DNA of 64,000 nt from Mycolicibacterium fallax (GTDB lineage Bacteria; Actinomycetota; Actinomycetes; Mycobacteriales; Mycobacteriaceae), in NCBI RefSeq assembly GCF_010726955.1, contig NZ_AP022603.1, positions 496,001 through 560,000 on the forward strand. The letters run 5' to 3'. A program made the position numbers and the translations under genes. The notes beneath the pieces are model-generated. The model was given only the letters and a program-made list of their open reading frames with translations. It was not told the origin of the DNA and ran no database searches. The stretch's first letter is position 1. Each line of letters begins with the position of its first letter. Below, piece by piece: positions 38,169 through 47,900 of this stretch.

Positions 38169-38417
38169 ATGAAGACCGCGATAAGTCTCCCGGATGACGC
38201 CGCCGAGCGGTTCGACCGGATCGCGCAGCGGCACGGGATGACACGGTCGGAGTTCTATCGGCGCGCGGCCGAGCAGTACGCCGACGAGTTGGCCGATGCG
38301 GATCTGACGGCGCAGATCAATGACGCCATCGAGGCCGTTGGGCAGCCCGGGGGCAGCTCCACCGAGCTGCGTCGAACCGCGAATGCCCGTCTGGCTGACG
38401 CATCGGACGAGTGGTGA
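38169..38417 (+). CDS. Ribbon-helix-helix antitoxin (MazE-like)
   Basis: 82 residues. MKTAISLPDDAAERFDRIAQ is the beta strand and first helix of an RHH domain, with GMTRSEFYRRAAEQYADEL as the second. The C-terminal acidic region would bind the toxin. It overlaps the following mazF-like gene by 4 bp (GTGA) and starts 45 bp after hsdR, so it may also be read from the hsdMSR transcript. Confidence 0.88.
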   Translation: MKTAISLPDDAAERFDRIAQRHGMTRSEFYRRAAEQYADELADADLTAQINDAIEAVGQPGGSSTELRRTANARLADASDEW

Positions 38418-38755
38418 TCCAGCGCGGAGGCGTGTGCTGGGTCGGCGTCGGCGAACTCAGGGGCAGCGCCCCCGCCAAGCGGCGACCGGCCGTCGTCGTG
38501 CAATCCGACCGGTACAACTCGTCGAGAATCTCGACGATGGTCGTTCTGCCGATCACCTCGAACACGGACCTTGCTCGGCACCCGGGCAACGTGTTCCTCC
38601 CGGCGCTGTCGTCCGGGTTGCCGAAGGACTCGGTCGTCAACGTCTCGCAGCCGATGACCGTCGACCGCGTTGACCTCGATGACACGGGTGTGGAGCTGCC
38701 GGGCAGCCTGATGGACGCAATCGATGCGGGTGTTCGGCGGGTGCTGGACCTGTGA
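38414..38755 (+). CDS. mazF: MazF-like endoribonuclease toxin
   Basis: 113 residues from GTG 38414 (GTG 38411 is one codon upstream). The PemK/MazF signatures are intact: RGGVCWVGVGE, KRRPAVVVQSDRYNSS and TMVVLPITSNTD with VNVSQPMTVDR, including the conserved Arg and Thr. MazF toxins cut single-stranded RNA at short sequences. Paired with the upstream RHH antitoxin. Confidence 0.9.
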   Translation: MIQRGGVCWVGVGELRGSAPAKRRPAVVVQSDRYNSSRISTMVVLPITSNTDLARHPGNVFLPALSSGLPKDSVVNVSQPMTVDRVDLDDTGVELPGSLMDAIDAGVRRVLDL

Positions 38756-38767
38756 CCTTGCCTCCAC

Positions 38768-38789
38768 GTACACTTTTCTGTACAGGAGG
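38768..38789 (+). promoter_or_regulatory. YefM-type operator and Shine-Dalgarno of yefM-yoeB
   Basis: Inverted repeat GTACA-N6-TGTAC (38768-38772 and 38779-38783). The hexamer TGTACA (38779-38784) is the core known from the E. coli YefM-YoeB operator. AGGAGG at 38784-38789 is a near-perfect ribosome site 4 bases before ATG 38794, so operator binding would also cover the translation start region. Confidence 0.65.
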
Positions 38790-38793
38790 CGTT

Positions 38794-39051
38794 ATGAAGA
38801 CCATGAGCTACACCGAATCGCGGGCCCGCTACGCGGAGGTCCTCGACAGCGTGGTGGACGATCGCGAAGAGGTGGTCATCACCCGCGCCGGTCACGAGCC
38901 GGTGGTGATCGTTTCGCTCGCGGACTTCGAGTCGTTGCGCGAGACGGCCTACCTGATGCGCTCGCCGGCCAACGCCCGTCGGCTGCTCGACGCCATGGAA
39001 CGCCTGGAGGGTGGTGGCGGGACCGAGCACGGCCTGCTCGACGTCGACTGA
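38794..39051 (+). CDS. yefM: Antitoxin YefM (Phd/YefM family)
   Basis: 85 residues from ATG 38794, chosen by the AGGAGG upstream; the in-frame extension from 38752 is not conserved. MSYTESRARYAEVLDSVVDDREEVVITRAGHEPVVIVS is the Phd/YefM DNA-binding fold; SLADFESLRETAYLMRSPANARRLL is the toxin-binding helix region. It neutralises YoeB and represses the operon. Confidence 0.95.
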   Translation: MKTMSYTESRARYAEVLDSVVDDREEVVITRAGHEPVVIVSLADFESLRETAYLMRSPANARRLLDAMERLEGGGGTEHGLLDVD

Positions 39052-39056
39052 CCCCC

Positions 39057-39317
39057 ATGCCGCTGATCTGGGATGAGAACGCCTGGGATGACTACCTGTG
39101 GTGGCAGGCCCAGGACCGCAGGGTGCTCAAGCGCATGAATGCGCTCATCGCGGACATCATCCGAAACGGCAATGCGGGCATCGGTAAGCCCGAGCGGCTC
39201 ACCAGCGACGTCGCCGGCTACTGGTCGCGTCGGATCACCGACGAGCACCGATTGGTTTACAAGGCCGGCGATCATGACGTCCGCATTGCGGCCTGCCGGT
39301 ACCACTATGGCAGGTAG
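39057..39317 (+). CDS. yoeB: YoeB toxin (RelE superfamily ribosome-dependent mRNA interferase)
   Basis: 86 residues from ATG 39057. WDENAWDDYLWWQAQDRRVL and the catalytic C-terminus GYWSRRITDEHRLVYKAGD with CRYHYGR match YoeB; the Glu, Arg, His and Tyr expected for RNA cleavage are all there. It follows yefM by 5 bp. Last gene of the island. Confidence 0.95.
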   Translation: MPLIWDENAWDDYLWWQAQDRRVLKRMNALIADIIRNGNAGIGKPERLTSDVAGYWSRRITDEHRLVYKAGDHDVRIAACRYHYGR

Positions 39318-39411
39318 CGGCCGGGTCTTGGCGCCGGCGGACGCCGGTGGCGGCGCCGGTATTCTCATCGCCATGGTGGTCACCCTGGCATCCGAACGCG
39401 GCTGGTAGCCG
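39318..39411. other. Island right boundary segment before tesB
   Basis: 94 bases between yoeB and tesB. The end holds the right direct repeat; a short in-frame read gives TLASERGW-stop, like the pdxS end LAERGW-stop. The rest has no recognisable gene. Confidence 0.5.
39392..39406 (+). repeat. Right 15-bp direct repeat (attR-like), copy of the pdxS 3' end
   Basis: CCGAACGCGGCTGGT, identical to 30476-30490. Here it reads ERGW followed by TAG in the pdxS frame, three bases before the tesB ATG. It is most simply the original pdxS terminus, displaced when the island entered and supplied a replacement terminus on the left. Confidence 0.75.
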
Positions 39412-40248
39412 ATGGCGATCGAGGAGATCCTCGACCTGGAGCAGCTCGAGGTCGACATCTACCGGGGCGGGGTGTTCAGCCCGGAATCGGGCTTCCTGCA
39501 GCGCACCTTCGGTGGGCACGTCGCCGGCCAGTCACTGGTCTCGGCGGTGCGGACCGTCGAACCGCAGTTCCACGTGCATTCCCTGCACGGCTACTTCCTG
39601 CGCCCCGGGGACGCCCGCGCGCCGACGGTCTACCTGGTCGAACGGGTCCGCGACGGCGGATCGTTTGCCACCCGCCGGGTCTCGGCCGTCCAGCACGGCC
39701 AGACCATCTTCTCGATGGCCGCGTCGTTCCAGACCGAGCAGGCCGGCCCCGAGCACCAGGACGCCGTCCCGCAGGCCCCCGACCCCGAGCAGTTGCCGGG
39801 TTTTCGCAGCGGGAAGTTCTTCGACGAGCCCGGCTTCGCCCAGTTCGCCGAGTGGGACGTGCGGATCGTGCCGCGCGACGAGCTGCCGCCGGTTCCGGGC
39901 AAGGTCAGCCGCCAGCAGGTGTGGTTCCGGCACCGCGACCCGCTGCCGGATGACCCGGTGCTGCACATCTGCGCGCTGGCCTACATGAGCGACCTGACCC
40001 TGCTGGGTTCGGCGCAGGTCAACCACCTGGACCTGCGGCAGAACCTGATGGTCGCCTCGCTGGATCACGCGCTGTGGTTCGCCGGCACCTTCCGCGCCGA
40101 CGAGTGGCTGCTCTACGACCAGTCCTCGCCGTTCGCCGGCGGCGGCCGCGCGCTGTGCCAGGGCCAGATCTTCACCCGGGACGGCCGGTTGGTCGCCGCG
40201 GTGATGCAGGAGGGCCTGACCCGCTACAAACGCGACTTCCGGCCGTGA
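39412..40248 (+). CDS. tesB: Acyl-CoA thioesterase II TesB
   Basis: 278 residues. Double hotdog: [20 protein letters not shown] at the N-terminal half, [18 protein letters not shown] linking, and [43 protein letters not shown] (written here only as the family end, conserved Asp-Gln pair) at the C-terminal half. Hydrolyses acyl-CoAs. Normally sits directly behind pdxS; its stop overlaps the pdxT GTG by 4 bp. Confidence 0.94.
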   Translation: MAIEEILDLEQLEVDIYRGGVFSPESGFLQRTFGGHVAGQSLVSAVRTVEPQFHVHSLHGYFLRPGDARAPTVYLVERVRDGGSFATRRVSAVQHGQTIFSMAASFQTEQAGPEHQDAVPQAPDPEQLPGFRSGKFFDEPGFAQFAEWDVRIVPRDELPPVPGKVSRQQVWFRHRDPLPDDPVLHICALAYMSDLTLLGSAQVNHLDLRQNLMVASLDHALWFAGTFRADEWLLYDQSSPFAGGGRALCQGQIFTRDGRLVAAVMQEGLTRYKRDFRP

Positions 40249-40823
40249 CCCGGGTCGGGGTGCTGGCCCTGCAGGGCGATGTCCGCGAACACCTGGCGGC
40301 GCTGCGCGCCGTCGGCGCCGAGGCGATCCCGGTGCGCCGCCGCGCCGAGCTCGAGGCGGTGGACGGGCTGGTCATTCCGGGTGGGGAGTCCACCGCGATG
40401 AGTCACCTGCTGCGGGTGTTCGAGCTGGCCGAGCCGCTGCGGCAGCGGCTGGCCGACGGCCTGCCGGCCTACGGGTCGTGCGCCGGGATGATCCTGCTGG
40501 CCACCGAGATTGTCGACGCCGGGGCGCCCGGCCGTCAGGCGGTGCCGTTGGGCGCTATCGATATGACCGTGCGCCGCAACGCCTTCGGCCGCCAGGTCGA
40601 CTCCTTCGAGGGGGACCTGGACTTTGTCGGGCTCGACGACCCGGTGCACGCGGTGTTCATCCGGGCGCCCTGGGTCGAGCGGGTCGGGCCCGAGGTGCAG
40701 GTGCTGGCCACCGCGGCCGGGCACCCGGTCGCGGTCCGCCAGGGCGCGGTGCTGGCCACCGCGTTTCACCCGGAGGTCACCGGCGACCGGCGGATCCACC
40801 GGCTGTTCGTCGACGCGCTGTGA
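40245..40823 (+). CDS. pdxT: Pyridoxal 5'-phosphate synthase glutaminase subunit PdxT
   Basis: 192 residues from GTG 40245. Class I amidotransferase with GGESTAM, nucleophile Cys in [11 protein letters not shown] and the His-Glu pair in FHPEVTGD. It supplies ammonia from glutamine to PdxS. Translationally coupled to tesB. PdxS is 9.7 kb upstream, so both halves of one enzyme are separated by the island. Confidence 0.96.
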   Translation: MTRVGVLALQGDVREHLAALRAVGAEAIPVRRRAELEAVDGLVIPGGESTAMSHLLRVFELAEPLRQRLADGLPAYGSCAGMILLATEIVDAGAPGRQAVPLGAIDMTVRRNAFGRQVDSFEGDLDFVGLDDPVHAVFIRAPWVERVGPEVQVLATAAGHPVAVRQGAVLATAFHPEVTGDRRIHRLFVDAL

Positions 40824-40868
40824 CTCGCTGACTGCCACGCCCGATGAGGCCCCCGGGCAGGCCGAACG

Positions 40869-40874
40869 TAGACT
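40869..40874 (+). promoter_or_regulatory. Candidate -10 element for yebC
   Basis: TAGACT 43 bases upstream of the yebC ATG; same hexamer as before pdxS. AAAGAGGG near 40899-40906 serves as ribosome site. Confidence 0.4.
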
Positions 40875-40916
40875 GCTGGCAGGACAAAGCTATCGCGGAA
40901 AGAGGGCAGATCCTGC

Positions 40917-41672
40917 ATGAGTGGGCATTCCAAGTGGGCCACCACCAAGCACAAGAAGGCCGTGATCGACGCCAAGCGCGGCAAGATGTTCGCCAAGCTG
41001 ATCAAGAACATCGAGGTGGCGGCGCGTACCGGTGGCGGTGACCCGGGCGGCAACCCCACCCTGTACGACGCCATCCAGAAGGCCAAGAAGTCCTCGGTGC
41101 CCAACGACAACATCGAGCGGGCCCGCAAGCGCGGCGGCGGTGAAGAGGCCGGCGGCGCCGACTGGCAGAACATCACCTACGAGGGCTACGGCCCGGGCGG
41201 GGTGGCGGTGCTGGTCGAGTGTCTGACCGACAACCGCAACCGTGCCGCCGGCGAGGTCCGGGTGGCGATGACCCGCAACGGCGGCAACATGGCCGACCCG
41301 GGCTCGGTGGCCTACCTGTTCTCCCGCAAAGGTGTGGTCACGCTGGAGAAGAACGAGCTGACCGAGGACGACGTGCTGATGGCGGTGCTGGAGGCCGGCG
41401 CCGAGGAGGTCAACGACCTCGGCGAGGCGTTCGAGGTGATCTGCGAACCCACCGACCTGGTGGCGGTGCGCACCGCGCTGGTCGACGCCGGCATCGACTA
41501 CGACTCCGCCGAGGCCGGATTCCAGGCGTCGGTGAGCGTGCCCGTCGACCTGGAGGGGGCCCGCAAGGTGCTCAAGCTGATCGACGCGCTGGAGGACAGC
41601 GACGACGTCCAGGACGTCTACACCAACGTCGACATCCCCGAGGACGTGGCCGCGGCCCTCGACGAGGAGTAG
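40917..41672 (+). CDS. yebC: YebC/PmpR-family protein (Rv2603c-like)
   Basis: 251 residues, full length. [23 protein letters not shown] is the invariant start; [19 protein letters not shown] and [22 protein letters not shown] follow. Family members act as transcription regulators and, as recently recognised for some, in translation of difficult sequences. Stands behind pdxT with its own promoter. ruvCAB follows after the CHAP gene. Confidence 0.96.
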   Translation: MSGHSKWATTKHKKAVIDAKRGKMFAKLIKNIEVAARTGGGDPGGNPTLYDAIQKAKKSSVPNDNIERARKRGGGEEAGGADWQNITYEGYGPGGVAVLVECLTDNRNRAAGEVRVAMTRNGGNMADPGSVAYLFSRKGVVTLEKNELTEDDVLMAVLEAGAEEVNDLGEAFEVICEPTDLVAVRTALVDAGIDYDSAEAGFQASVSVPVDLEGARKVLKLIDALEDSDDVQDVYTNVDIPEDVAAALDEE

Positions 41673-41685
41673 CGCCCGCCGGGGC

Positions 41686-41721
41686 GTGTCGGTCGGACGG
41701 ATGGTGTCGGTCGGACGGATG
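41686..41721 (+). repeat. Perfect tandem duplication of 18 bp after yebC
   Basis: GTGTCGGTCGGACGGATG occurs twice head to tail (41686-41703 and 41704-41721) in the gap between yebC and the WXG-CHAP gene. Confidence 0.9.
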
Positions 41722-41782
41722 ATTGCGCAATCGATCGTCGTCGGCTTTGCTGAATCCGGCAGTCATTGACGAGGGGGTAACG

Positions 41783-42598
41783 GTGTCGTTTTCGGGGATG
41801 GATGTGGCAGCCGTCGAGGCGCTGTCGAAGCAGTTGAACGGTTTGGCCGATCGACTCGCCGAGATCGGCAAGAGTGTCGATCGCGATGTCGCCACGATGG
41901 GCAACATCTGGCGGGGGCCGGACGCGCAGAAGTTCGCCAGTTCCTGGTCAACGCACCGGGCGAGCCTGAACGCGGCGCAGGACGCGGTTCGCGACGTCGG
42001 CGCGGCGTCGTTGCGAAACGCCCAGCAGCAGCGTGCCACGAGTGCGGCCTCCGGTGGCGCGCCCGCGGCACCGGTGACCGGCCATGCCCCGGCCGCGCCG
42101 GCCGCGCCGCCGGCCGCGCCGCCGGCCGGAACGCCCGGCGGCCATGGGGCGGTCGGGCAGGCGACGCCGGGCCAATTGCCGCCCGGTGACACGGCCGCTT
42201 ACCGCGCGTTCGAGAGCCGCAGTCACTACAACGCGGGGGTCGGTTACAGCGTCGACGCCAACGGTGCGGCGCAGAACAACTGCACCGCCTGGGCGCAGTG
42301 GCGGCGTGACGAGCTCGGATTGTCCTCGCCCGGCGGCAACGGCGCCCAGATGGCCGGAAACGCCGGCGGGACGACGCACACGCCGCCCAGCCTCGGCGCC
42401 CTGGTGTCCTTCGGTGAGGGCGCCTACGGGCACGTCCAGGTGGTCGAGCAGATCTACCCCGACGGGTCGTTTCGGGTCAGCGAAACAAACTACAACGGCA
42501 GCAGCGAGGTTCGGACGGTCGAGAAGTGGCACCCGCTGCCCGACGGGACCTGGAAGAACGACAGCGGCAAGGTTCGCGATCTGGTCATCTCGCCCTGA
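41783..42598 (+). CDS. WXG100-like/CHAP-domain fusion, putative exported peptidoglycan hydrolase or toxin
   Basis: 271 residues from GTG 41783; AGGGGG at 41772-41777 supports this start, giving SFSGMDVAAVEALSKQLNG at the N-terminus. Residues 1-85 form a helical hairpin with NIWRGPDAQKF, the WXG-type turn, as in ESX-secreted proteins. A Pro/Ala/Gly linker follows (about 85-145). The C-terminal 120 residues are a CHAP domain: QNNCTAWAQWRRDELG gives the catalytic Cys, LGALVSFGEGAYGHVQVVEQI the His and VSETNYNG the polar partner. CHAP enzymes cleave peptidoglycan peptides. No signal peptide, so type VII export is the likely route. No adjacent immunity gene was recognised. Not present at this locus in M. 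tuberculosis as I recall. Confidence 0.83.
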   Translation: MSFSGMDVAAVEALSKQLNGLADRLAEIGKSVDRDVATMGNIWRGPDAQKFASSWSTHRASLNAAQDAVRDVGAASLRNAQQQRATSAASGGAPAAPVTGHAPAAPAAPPAAPPAGTPGGHGAVGQATPGQLPPGDTAAYRAFESRSHYNAGVGYSVDANGAAQNNCTAWAQWRRDELGLSSPGGNGAQMAGNAGGTTHTPPSLGALVSFGEGAYGHVQVVEQIYPDGSFRVSETNYNGSSEVRTVEKWHPLPDGTWKNDSGKVRDLVISP

Positions 42599-42693
42599 AC
42601 CGGCCGCCCGCCGGGTGTGTCCTGCCCGAGCCCCGGAGGGCGGTGGGTTAGGCTTTCATCGAACACATGTTCCTTTGGTGGTGGGAGTTCGGC

Positions 42694-43251
42694 GTGCGGG
42701 TGATGGGAGTCGACCCGGGGTTGACCCGGTGCGGCCTGTCGGTGGTCGAGGGCGGATCGGGCCGCCAGGTCAGCGCGCTGGACGTCGACGTGGTGCGCAC
42801 CCCCTCCGGTGACCCGCTGGCCCGTCGACTGCTGGCCATCAGCGACACCGTCGAGCACTGGATGGACACCCACCGGCCCGACGTGGTCGCGATCGAGCGG
42901 GTGTTCGCCAACGCCAACGCCAACACCGCGATGGGCACCGCGCAGGCCGGCGGGGTGATCGCCCTGCAGGCCGCCCGCCGCGGCATCGACGTGCACTTCC
43001 ACACCCCCTCCGAGGTGAAGGCGGCGGTCACCGGAAACGGCCGCGCCGACAAGGCCCAGGTCACCACCATGATCACCAAAATCCTTGCGCTGCAGCAGAA
43101 GCCGACGCCCGCCGACGCCGCCGACGCGCTCGCTCTTGCGATCTGTCACTGCTGGCGCGCACCGATGATCGCCCGGATGGCGCAGGCCGAGGCCAAGGCC
43201 GCGCAGATCAAGCGCGACTACGCCGCCCGGCTCAAGGCGGCCCGGGCATGA
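42694..43251 (+). CDS. ruvC: Holliday junction resolvase RuvC
   Basis: 185 residues from GTG 42694, giving the conserved [21 protein letters not shown] 42667 would add nine Trp-rich residues. Catalytic acids: Asp in GVDPG, Glu in VVAIERVF, and the Asp pair in [32 protein letters not shown] contains a short Asn-Ala repeat where relatives have a different loop. ATGA overlap with ruvA. Confidence 0.96.
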   Translation: MRVMGVDPGLTRCGLSVVEGGSGRQVSALDVDVVRTPSGDPLARRLLAISDTVEHWMDTHRPDVVAIERVFANANANTAMGTAQAGGVIALQAARRGIDVHFHTPSEVKAAVTGNGRADKAQVTTMITKILALQQKPTPADAADALALAICHCWRAPMIARMAQAEAKAAQIKRDYAARLKAARA

Positions 43252-43844
43252 TCGCCTCGGTGCGCGGCGAGGTCATCGACATCGCGCTGGGCCACGTCGT
43301 GGTGGAGGCCGGCGGGGTCGGCTACACGGTGATGGCCACCCCGTCGACGCTGGCCACCCTGCGCCGCGGGACCGAGGCCCGGCTGGTCACCGCGATGATC
43401 GTCCGGGAGGACTCCCAGACGCTCTACGGCTTTGCCGACGCCGACGCCCGCGACGTGTTCACCACCCTGCTGTCGGTGTCCGGGGTGGGCCCGAAGATCG
43501 CGATGGCCACCCTGGCCGTCTACGACGCCCCGACGCTGCGCCAAGCGCTGGCCGACGGCGACATCGCCGCGCTGACCCGGGTGCCCGGCATCGGCAAGCG
43601 CGGCGCCGAGCGGATGGTGCTGGAGCTGCGCGACAAGATCGGCGCCAGCCCCGGCGCGGCCGGCGCGGCCCCGGTCGCCGCCGGCGCGGCGGTGCGCGGC
43701 CCGGTCGTCGAGGCGCTGGTCGGGCTCGGATTCTCGGCCAAGCAGGCCGAGGAGGCCTGCGACAAGGTGCTGGCCGCGGACCCCGAGACCGGCACCTCCA
43801 CCGCGCTGCGGGCCGCGCTGAACCTGCTGGGGAAGACCCGATGA
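43248..43844 (+). CDS. ruvA: Holliday junction branch migration protein RuvA
   Basis: 198 residues. OB-fold N-terminus ([20 protein letters not shown]), then helix-hairpin-helix [17 protein letters not shown] and [17 protein letters not shown], and the C-terminal RuvB-binding domain [18 protein letters not shown]. It binds the four-way junction and loads RuvB. Overlaps ruvC by 4 bp; ruvB begins 7 bp later. Confidence 0.97.
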   Translation: MIASVRGEVIDIALGHVVVEAGGVGYTVMATPSTLATLRRGTEARLVTAMIVREDSQTLYGFADADARDVFTTLLSVSGVGPKIAMATLAVYDAPTLRQALADGDIAALTRVPGIGKRGAERMVLELRDKIGASPGAAGAAPVAAGAAVRGPVVEALVGLGFSAKQAEEACDKVLAADPETGTSTALRAALNLLGKTR

Positions 43845-43851
43845 GCCGCCG

Positions 43852-44913
43852 ATGAGCAGGTTCGACGAGGACGACGATCCCGATCAGCGGGACGTCTCGG
43901 CGGCGCTGACCGTCGGCGAGGGCGACATCGACGCCAGCCTGCGGCCGCGCTCGCTGGACGAGTTCATCGGCCAGCCCCGGGTCCGGGAGCAGCTGCAGCT
44001 GGTGATCGAGGGCGCCAAGAACCGCGGCGGCACCCCGGACCACATCCTGCTGTCCGGGCCGCCCGGGCTGGGCAAGACATCGCTGGCGATGATCATCGCC
44101 GCCGAATTGGGCAGCGCGCTGCGGCTGACCTCCGGACCCGCGCTGGAGCGCGCCGGCGACCTGGCGGCGATGCTGAGCAACCTGGTCGAGGGCGACGTGC
44201 TGTTCATCGACGAGATCCACCGGATCGCCCGGCCGGCCGAGGAGATGCTGTACCTGGCGATGGAGGACTTCCGGGTCGACGTCGTCGTCGGCAAGGGGCC
44301 CGGGGCCACCTCCATCCCGCTGGAGGTCGCGCCGTTCACCCTGGTCGGCGCCACCACCCGGTCCGGGGCGCTGACCGGGCCGCTGCGCGACCGGTTCGGC
44401 TTCACCGCGCACATGGACTTCTACGAACCCGAGGAGCTGGAGCGGGTGCTGCGCCGCTCGGCCGGCATCCTGGGCATCGAGCTGGGCCCGGAGGCGGCCG
44501 CCGAGATCGCCCGGCGGTCCCGCGGCACGCCGCGAATCGCCAACCGGCTGCTGCGCCGGGTCCGTGACTACGCCGAGGTGCGCGCCGACTGCGTCGTCAC
44601 CCGCGCGGTCGCCCAGGCCGCGCTGCTGGTCTACGACGTCGACGAACTCGGCCTGGACCGGCTCGATCGCGCGGTGCTGTCCGCGCTGATCCGCAGCTTC
44701 GGCGGCGGCCCGGTCGGGGTGTCCACCCTGGCGGTCGCGGTCGGCGAGGAGGCCACCACCGTCGAGGAGGTCTGCGAGCCGTTCCTGGTCCGGGCCGGGA
44801 TGATCGCCCGGACCCCGCGCGGCCGGGTCGCCACCGCCGCGGCCTGGGAACAGCTCGGCCTGACCCCGCCGCCGCGCGCGGCGGGCCTGGGTCAGGCCGG
44901 GCTGTTCGAGTGA
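43852..44913 (+). CDS. ruvB: Holliday junction helicase RuvB
   Basis: 353 residues. [19 protein letters not shown] start, Walker [14 protein letters not shown], Walker B LFIDEIHR, sensor [18 protein letters not shown] and the winged-helix end. Hexameric ATPase that drives branch migration. Convergent with the reductase gene, gap 6 bp. Confidence 0.97.
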   Translation: MSRFDEDDDPDQRDVSAALTVGEGDIDASLRPRSLDEFIGQPRVREQLQLVIEGAKNRGGTPDHILLSGPPGLGKTSLAMIIAAELGSALRLTSGPALERAGDLAAMLSNLVEGDVLFIDEIHRIARPAEEMLYLAMEDFRVDVVVGKGPGATSIPLEVAPFTLVGATTRSGALTGPLRDRFGFTAHMDFYEPEELERVLRRSAGILGIELGPEAAAEIARRSRGTPRIANRLLRRVRDYAEVRADCVVTRAVAQAALLVYDVDELGLDRLDRAVLSALIRSFGGGPVGVSTLAVAVGEEATTVEEVCEPFLVRAGMIARTPRGRVATAAAWEQLGLTPPPRAAGLGQAGLFE

Positions 44914-44919
44914 TGCGGC

Positions 44920-47900
44920 TCAGAGCAGGCCGAGCAGCGTCAGGTCGCTGATGTACTTGGTGATCACCGCGGGGGTGATGTGCGGGATGTCGCCGTCCAC
45001 GCCGATCCCGGCGGCGATCACCGCCGCGCGGAACACCGCCGTGGGGGCCGGCGCGCCGTGCAGCGGCGGGGTCGGCTTGGCGTAGTTGTGCAGCAGCGGC
45101 AGCAGTGAGGCCTGGCGCTGCCGGTCCGGCAGCGCGCGCAGCGCGGTCTCGAAACGCTCCAGCCACTCGGCGTAGTCGTCGATCCGGCGGATCGGGTGCC
45201 CGGCGGCGATCAGCCAGTCGACGAACTCGTCCATCCCGAGGCCGTCGTCGTGCGGGTTCATCACGTGGTAGGTGCGGAACTGTCCGGGGCCCACGGCGGT
45301 GCCCAGCGTGTCGATCGCCTCGGCGATGAACTCGACCGGCAGCCCGTCGTAGTGCGAGGGTTGCCGCCGGCCGTGGGCGTCGAGCTCGTGGAACGACCCC
45401 GGCGCGATCCCGGTCGCCACCAGCGACAGCATCATCCGGGTGAACATGTCCGGCAGGTTGAGCTGCCCGGCGTAGCTGGTGTCGGCCAGGATCATGTCGC
45501 TGCGGAACACCGCCACCGGCAGCCCGCACAGGTCGTTGGCCTCCCGCAGCAGCACCTCGCCGGCCCACTTGGAGTTGCCGTAGCCGTTGGCGTAGCTGTC
45601 GTTGACCGCGCGGGTGGGGCTCGCCAACCGGATGTCGGCATCCTCGACGAAGTCACCCGGCGCGATCCCGTCGCCGACGGCGATGGTGGAGACGTACAGG
45701 TACGGCTTGATCCGGCTGGTCAGCGCGATCCGGAGCAGCTCGGCGGTGCCCAGCGCGTTCGGCGCGAACAGCTCGCTGTAGGGCAGCAGGTGGTTGACCA
45801 GCGCCGCCGGGTCGACGATCAGGTCGACGTCGGTGGCCAGCTGCTGCCAGGCCGCGGCGTCCAGGCCGAGGTTCTCCTCGCCCTTGTCGCCGGCGATGAC
45901 CCGCAGGTGGGCCTCGGCGAGCCGGCGGTAGTGCGCCGTCAGCGCCGGGTCACCGGTGTCGAAGGTGGCGTCCAGCCGGGCCCGGGCGGTCTCATCGTCG
46001 CGGGCCCGGACCAGCGCGATCACCGTGCCGCCGACCGGGGCCAGCCGCTGGAGCCAGTCCAGCAGCAGGTAGCGGCCCAGGAATCCGGTGCTGCCGGTCA
46101 GCAGCACGGTGCGGACCTCGGCGGCGGGGCCGGGCAGCCCGGGGGCGGCGGCCAGCGTCTCGGCGGGCAGGAACTTGTCCAGGGTGAGATCGGCGGCGTG
46201 CACCTCGGTGGCGTCGCGGCCGTGGATCCCCGCGAACGACGGGCGGGTGTGCCCGGCCCGGGCGGCCTCGATGTGCGCGGCGATGCCGGCCAGGTCGGTG
46301 GCCGGGCTGACGATCACCCCGACCGGCACGTCGACGCCGAAGATGTCGCGCAGCAGGTTGCCGAAGGTCAGCGCGGACAGCGAATCGCCGCCCAGGTCGG
46401 TGAAGTGCGCGTCCGGGGCGGCCTCGGCAGCGCCGGCTCCGAGCAGCGCGGCCGCCGCCTGCTGGACGGTCTGCTGCACCGGGACGTCGGCGCCGGTGGC
46501 GCGCAGCCGGGCCAGCTCGGCGGCCTGGCCCTCGGCCAGCTCGGTGTAGCGGCGCTCCAGCGCCTCGCCGTAGCGGGCCCGCAGCTTCGGCCAGGCCAGC
46601 TTGCGGATGCCGGTCAGCAGCCCGTTGGCCTGGCTGAACGGCTCGGTCTCGATGAGGAAGTCGCGCGGGATCTCGTAGGACTGCAGCCCGGCGGTCGCGG
46701 CGACCTGGGCCAGCGACTCGGCGATCAGCGCCTTGCGCCGGGCCTCGTCGGGCTCGGCCAGCGCCGCCGCGGTGGGCACCACGACGGCCAGCAGGTACGG
46801 CCGGGCGCTGTTGGCGTACAGGTAGATCTGCCGCACCAGCGGGCTGCCCAGGTAGGCCGCCTCCAGCTTGGACACCGCGACGAACTCGCCCTGGGACAGT
46901 TTGAGCACGTTGTTGCGCCGGTCGACGTAGTGCAGCCGGTCCTCGCCGAGGTCGGCGAAGATGTCGCCGGTGCGGTAGTAGCCGTCCTCGTCGAACATCT
47001 CGGCGGTCAGTTCGGGGCGGCGGTAGTAGCCGGGGAACATCTGCTCGGAGCGCAGCAGCAGCTCCCCGCGCGGGTGCGGCCGGTCGGTGCTCAGGTAGCC
47101 CAGCTCGGGCACGTCGATCAGCTTGTAGTCGGTGACCGGCGGGCGCTGCAGCACGCCGTCGACCATCACCGTGCCGGCCTCGGTGGAGCCGAAGCCCTCC
47201 ACCAGCGGCAGGTCCAGGAAGCGCTGCGCCCAGTCGCGCAGTTCGCCGGAGATCGGTGCCGAGCCGGTCATCGCCAGCACCGCGCGGTCGCCGAGCAGCC
47301 GGGCGCGCACCCGGGCGATCAGCGCGTCCTCCTCGGCGGGGCTCAGCTCGCCGGCGCGCTCGCGCTCGGCCCGGTATTCCCCGTACAGCATGTCCCAGAT
47401 CCGCGGCACCAAGTTGAGCTGGGTGGGCTGGATCATCGCCAGGTCGTCGAGCAGGGTGGACAGGTCGGCGCGGGCGGTGAAGTAGGCGGTGCCGCCGGCG
47501 GCCAGCGCGCTGTAGAGCACGCCGCGGCCCATCACGTGGCTCATCGGCAGGAAGCACGGCACGATGGCCGGCGCGCCGGCCTGCAGGTCGTCCCACTGCC
47601 AGCCGCCGGCCTGCCACATCGCGGCCACCCGGCTGGCCGGGTACATCGCGCCCTTGGGGGCGCCGGTGGAGCCGGAGGTGTAGATCAGCATGGCCAGCGG
47701 GTCGGCGCCGTCGCCGGCCCGCTCCGGCGGGGCGATCCCGGCGCCGGCGGCGATCGCCTCGGCGAAGGTCTGCACGGTGACATCGGTGCCGGCCAGCGCG
47801 GTGCGCGCCTGCGCCAGTGCGTCGCGGTGGTCGTCGTCGCCGTCGTGCAGGTCGAAGACCAGCAGTCGGGCCGGGGCCGGGCCCGCGCCGATCAGCTCAA

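Noticed and set aside
38724..39056. Long yoeB reading frame starting inside mazF
   Set aside because: YoeB homology starts at ATG 39057; the upstream part is yefM in another frame.
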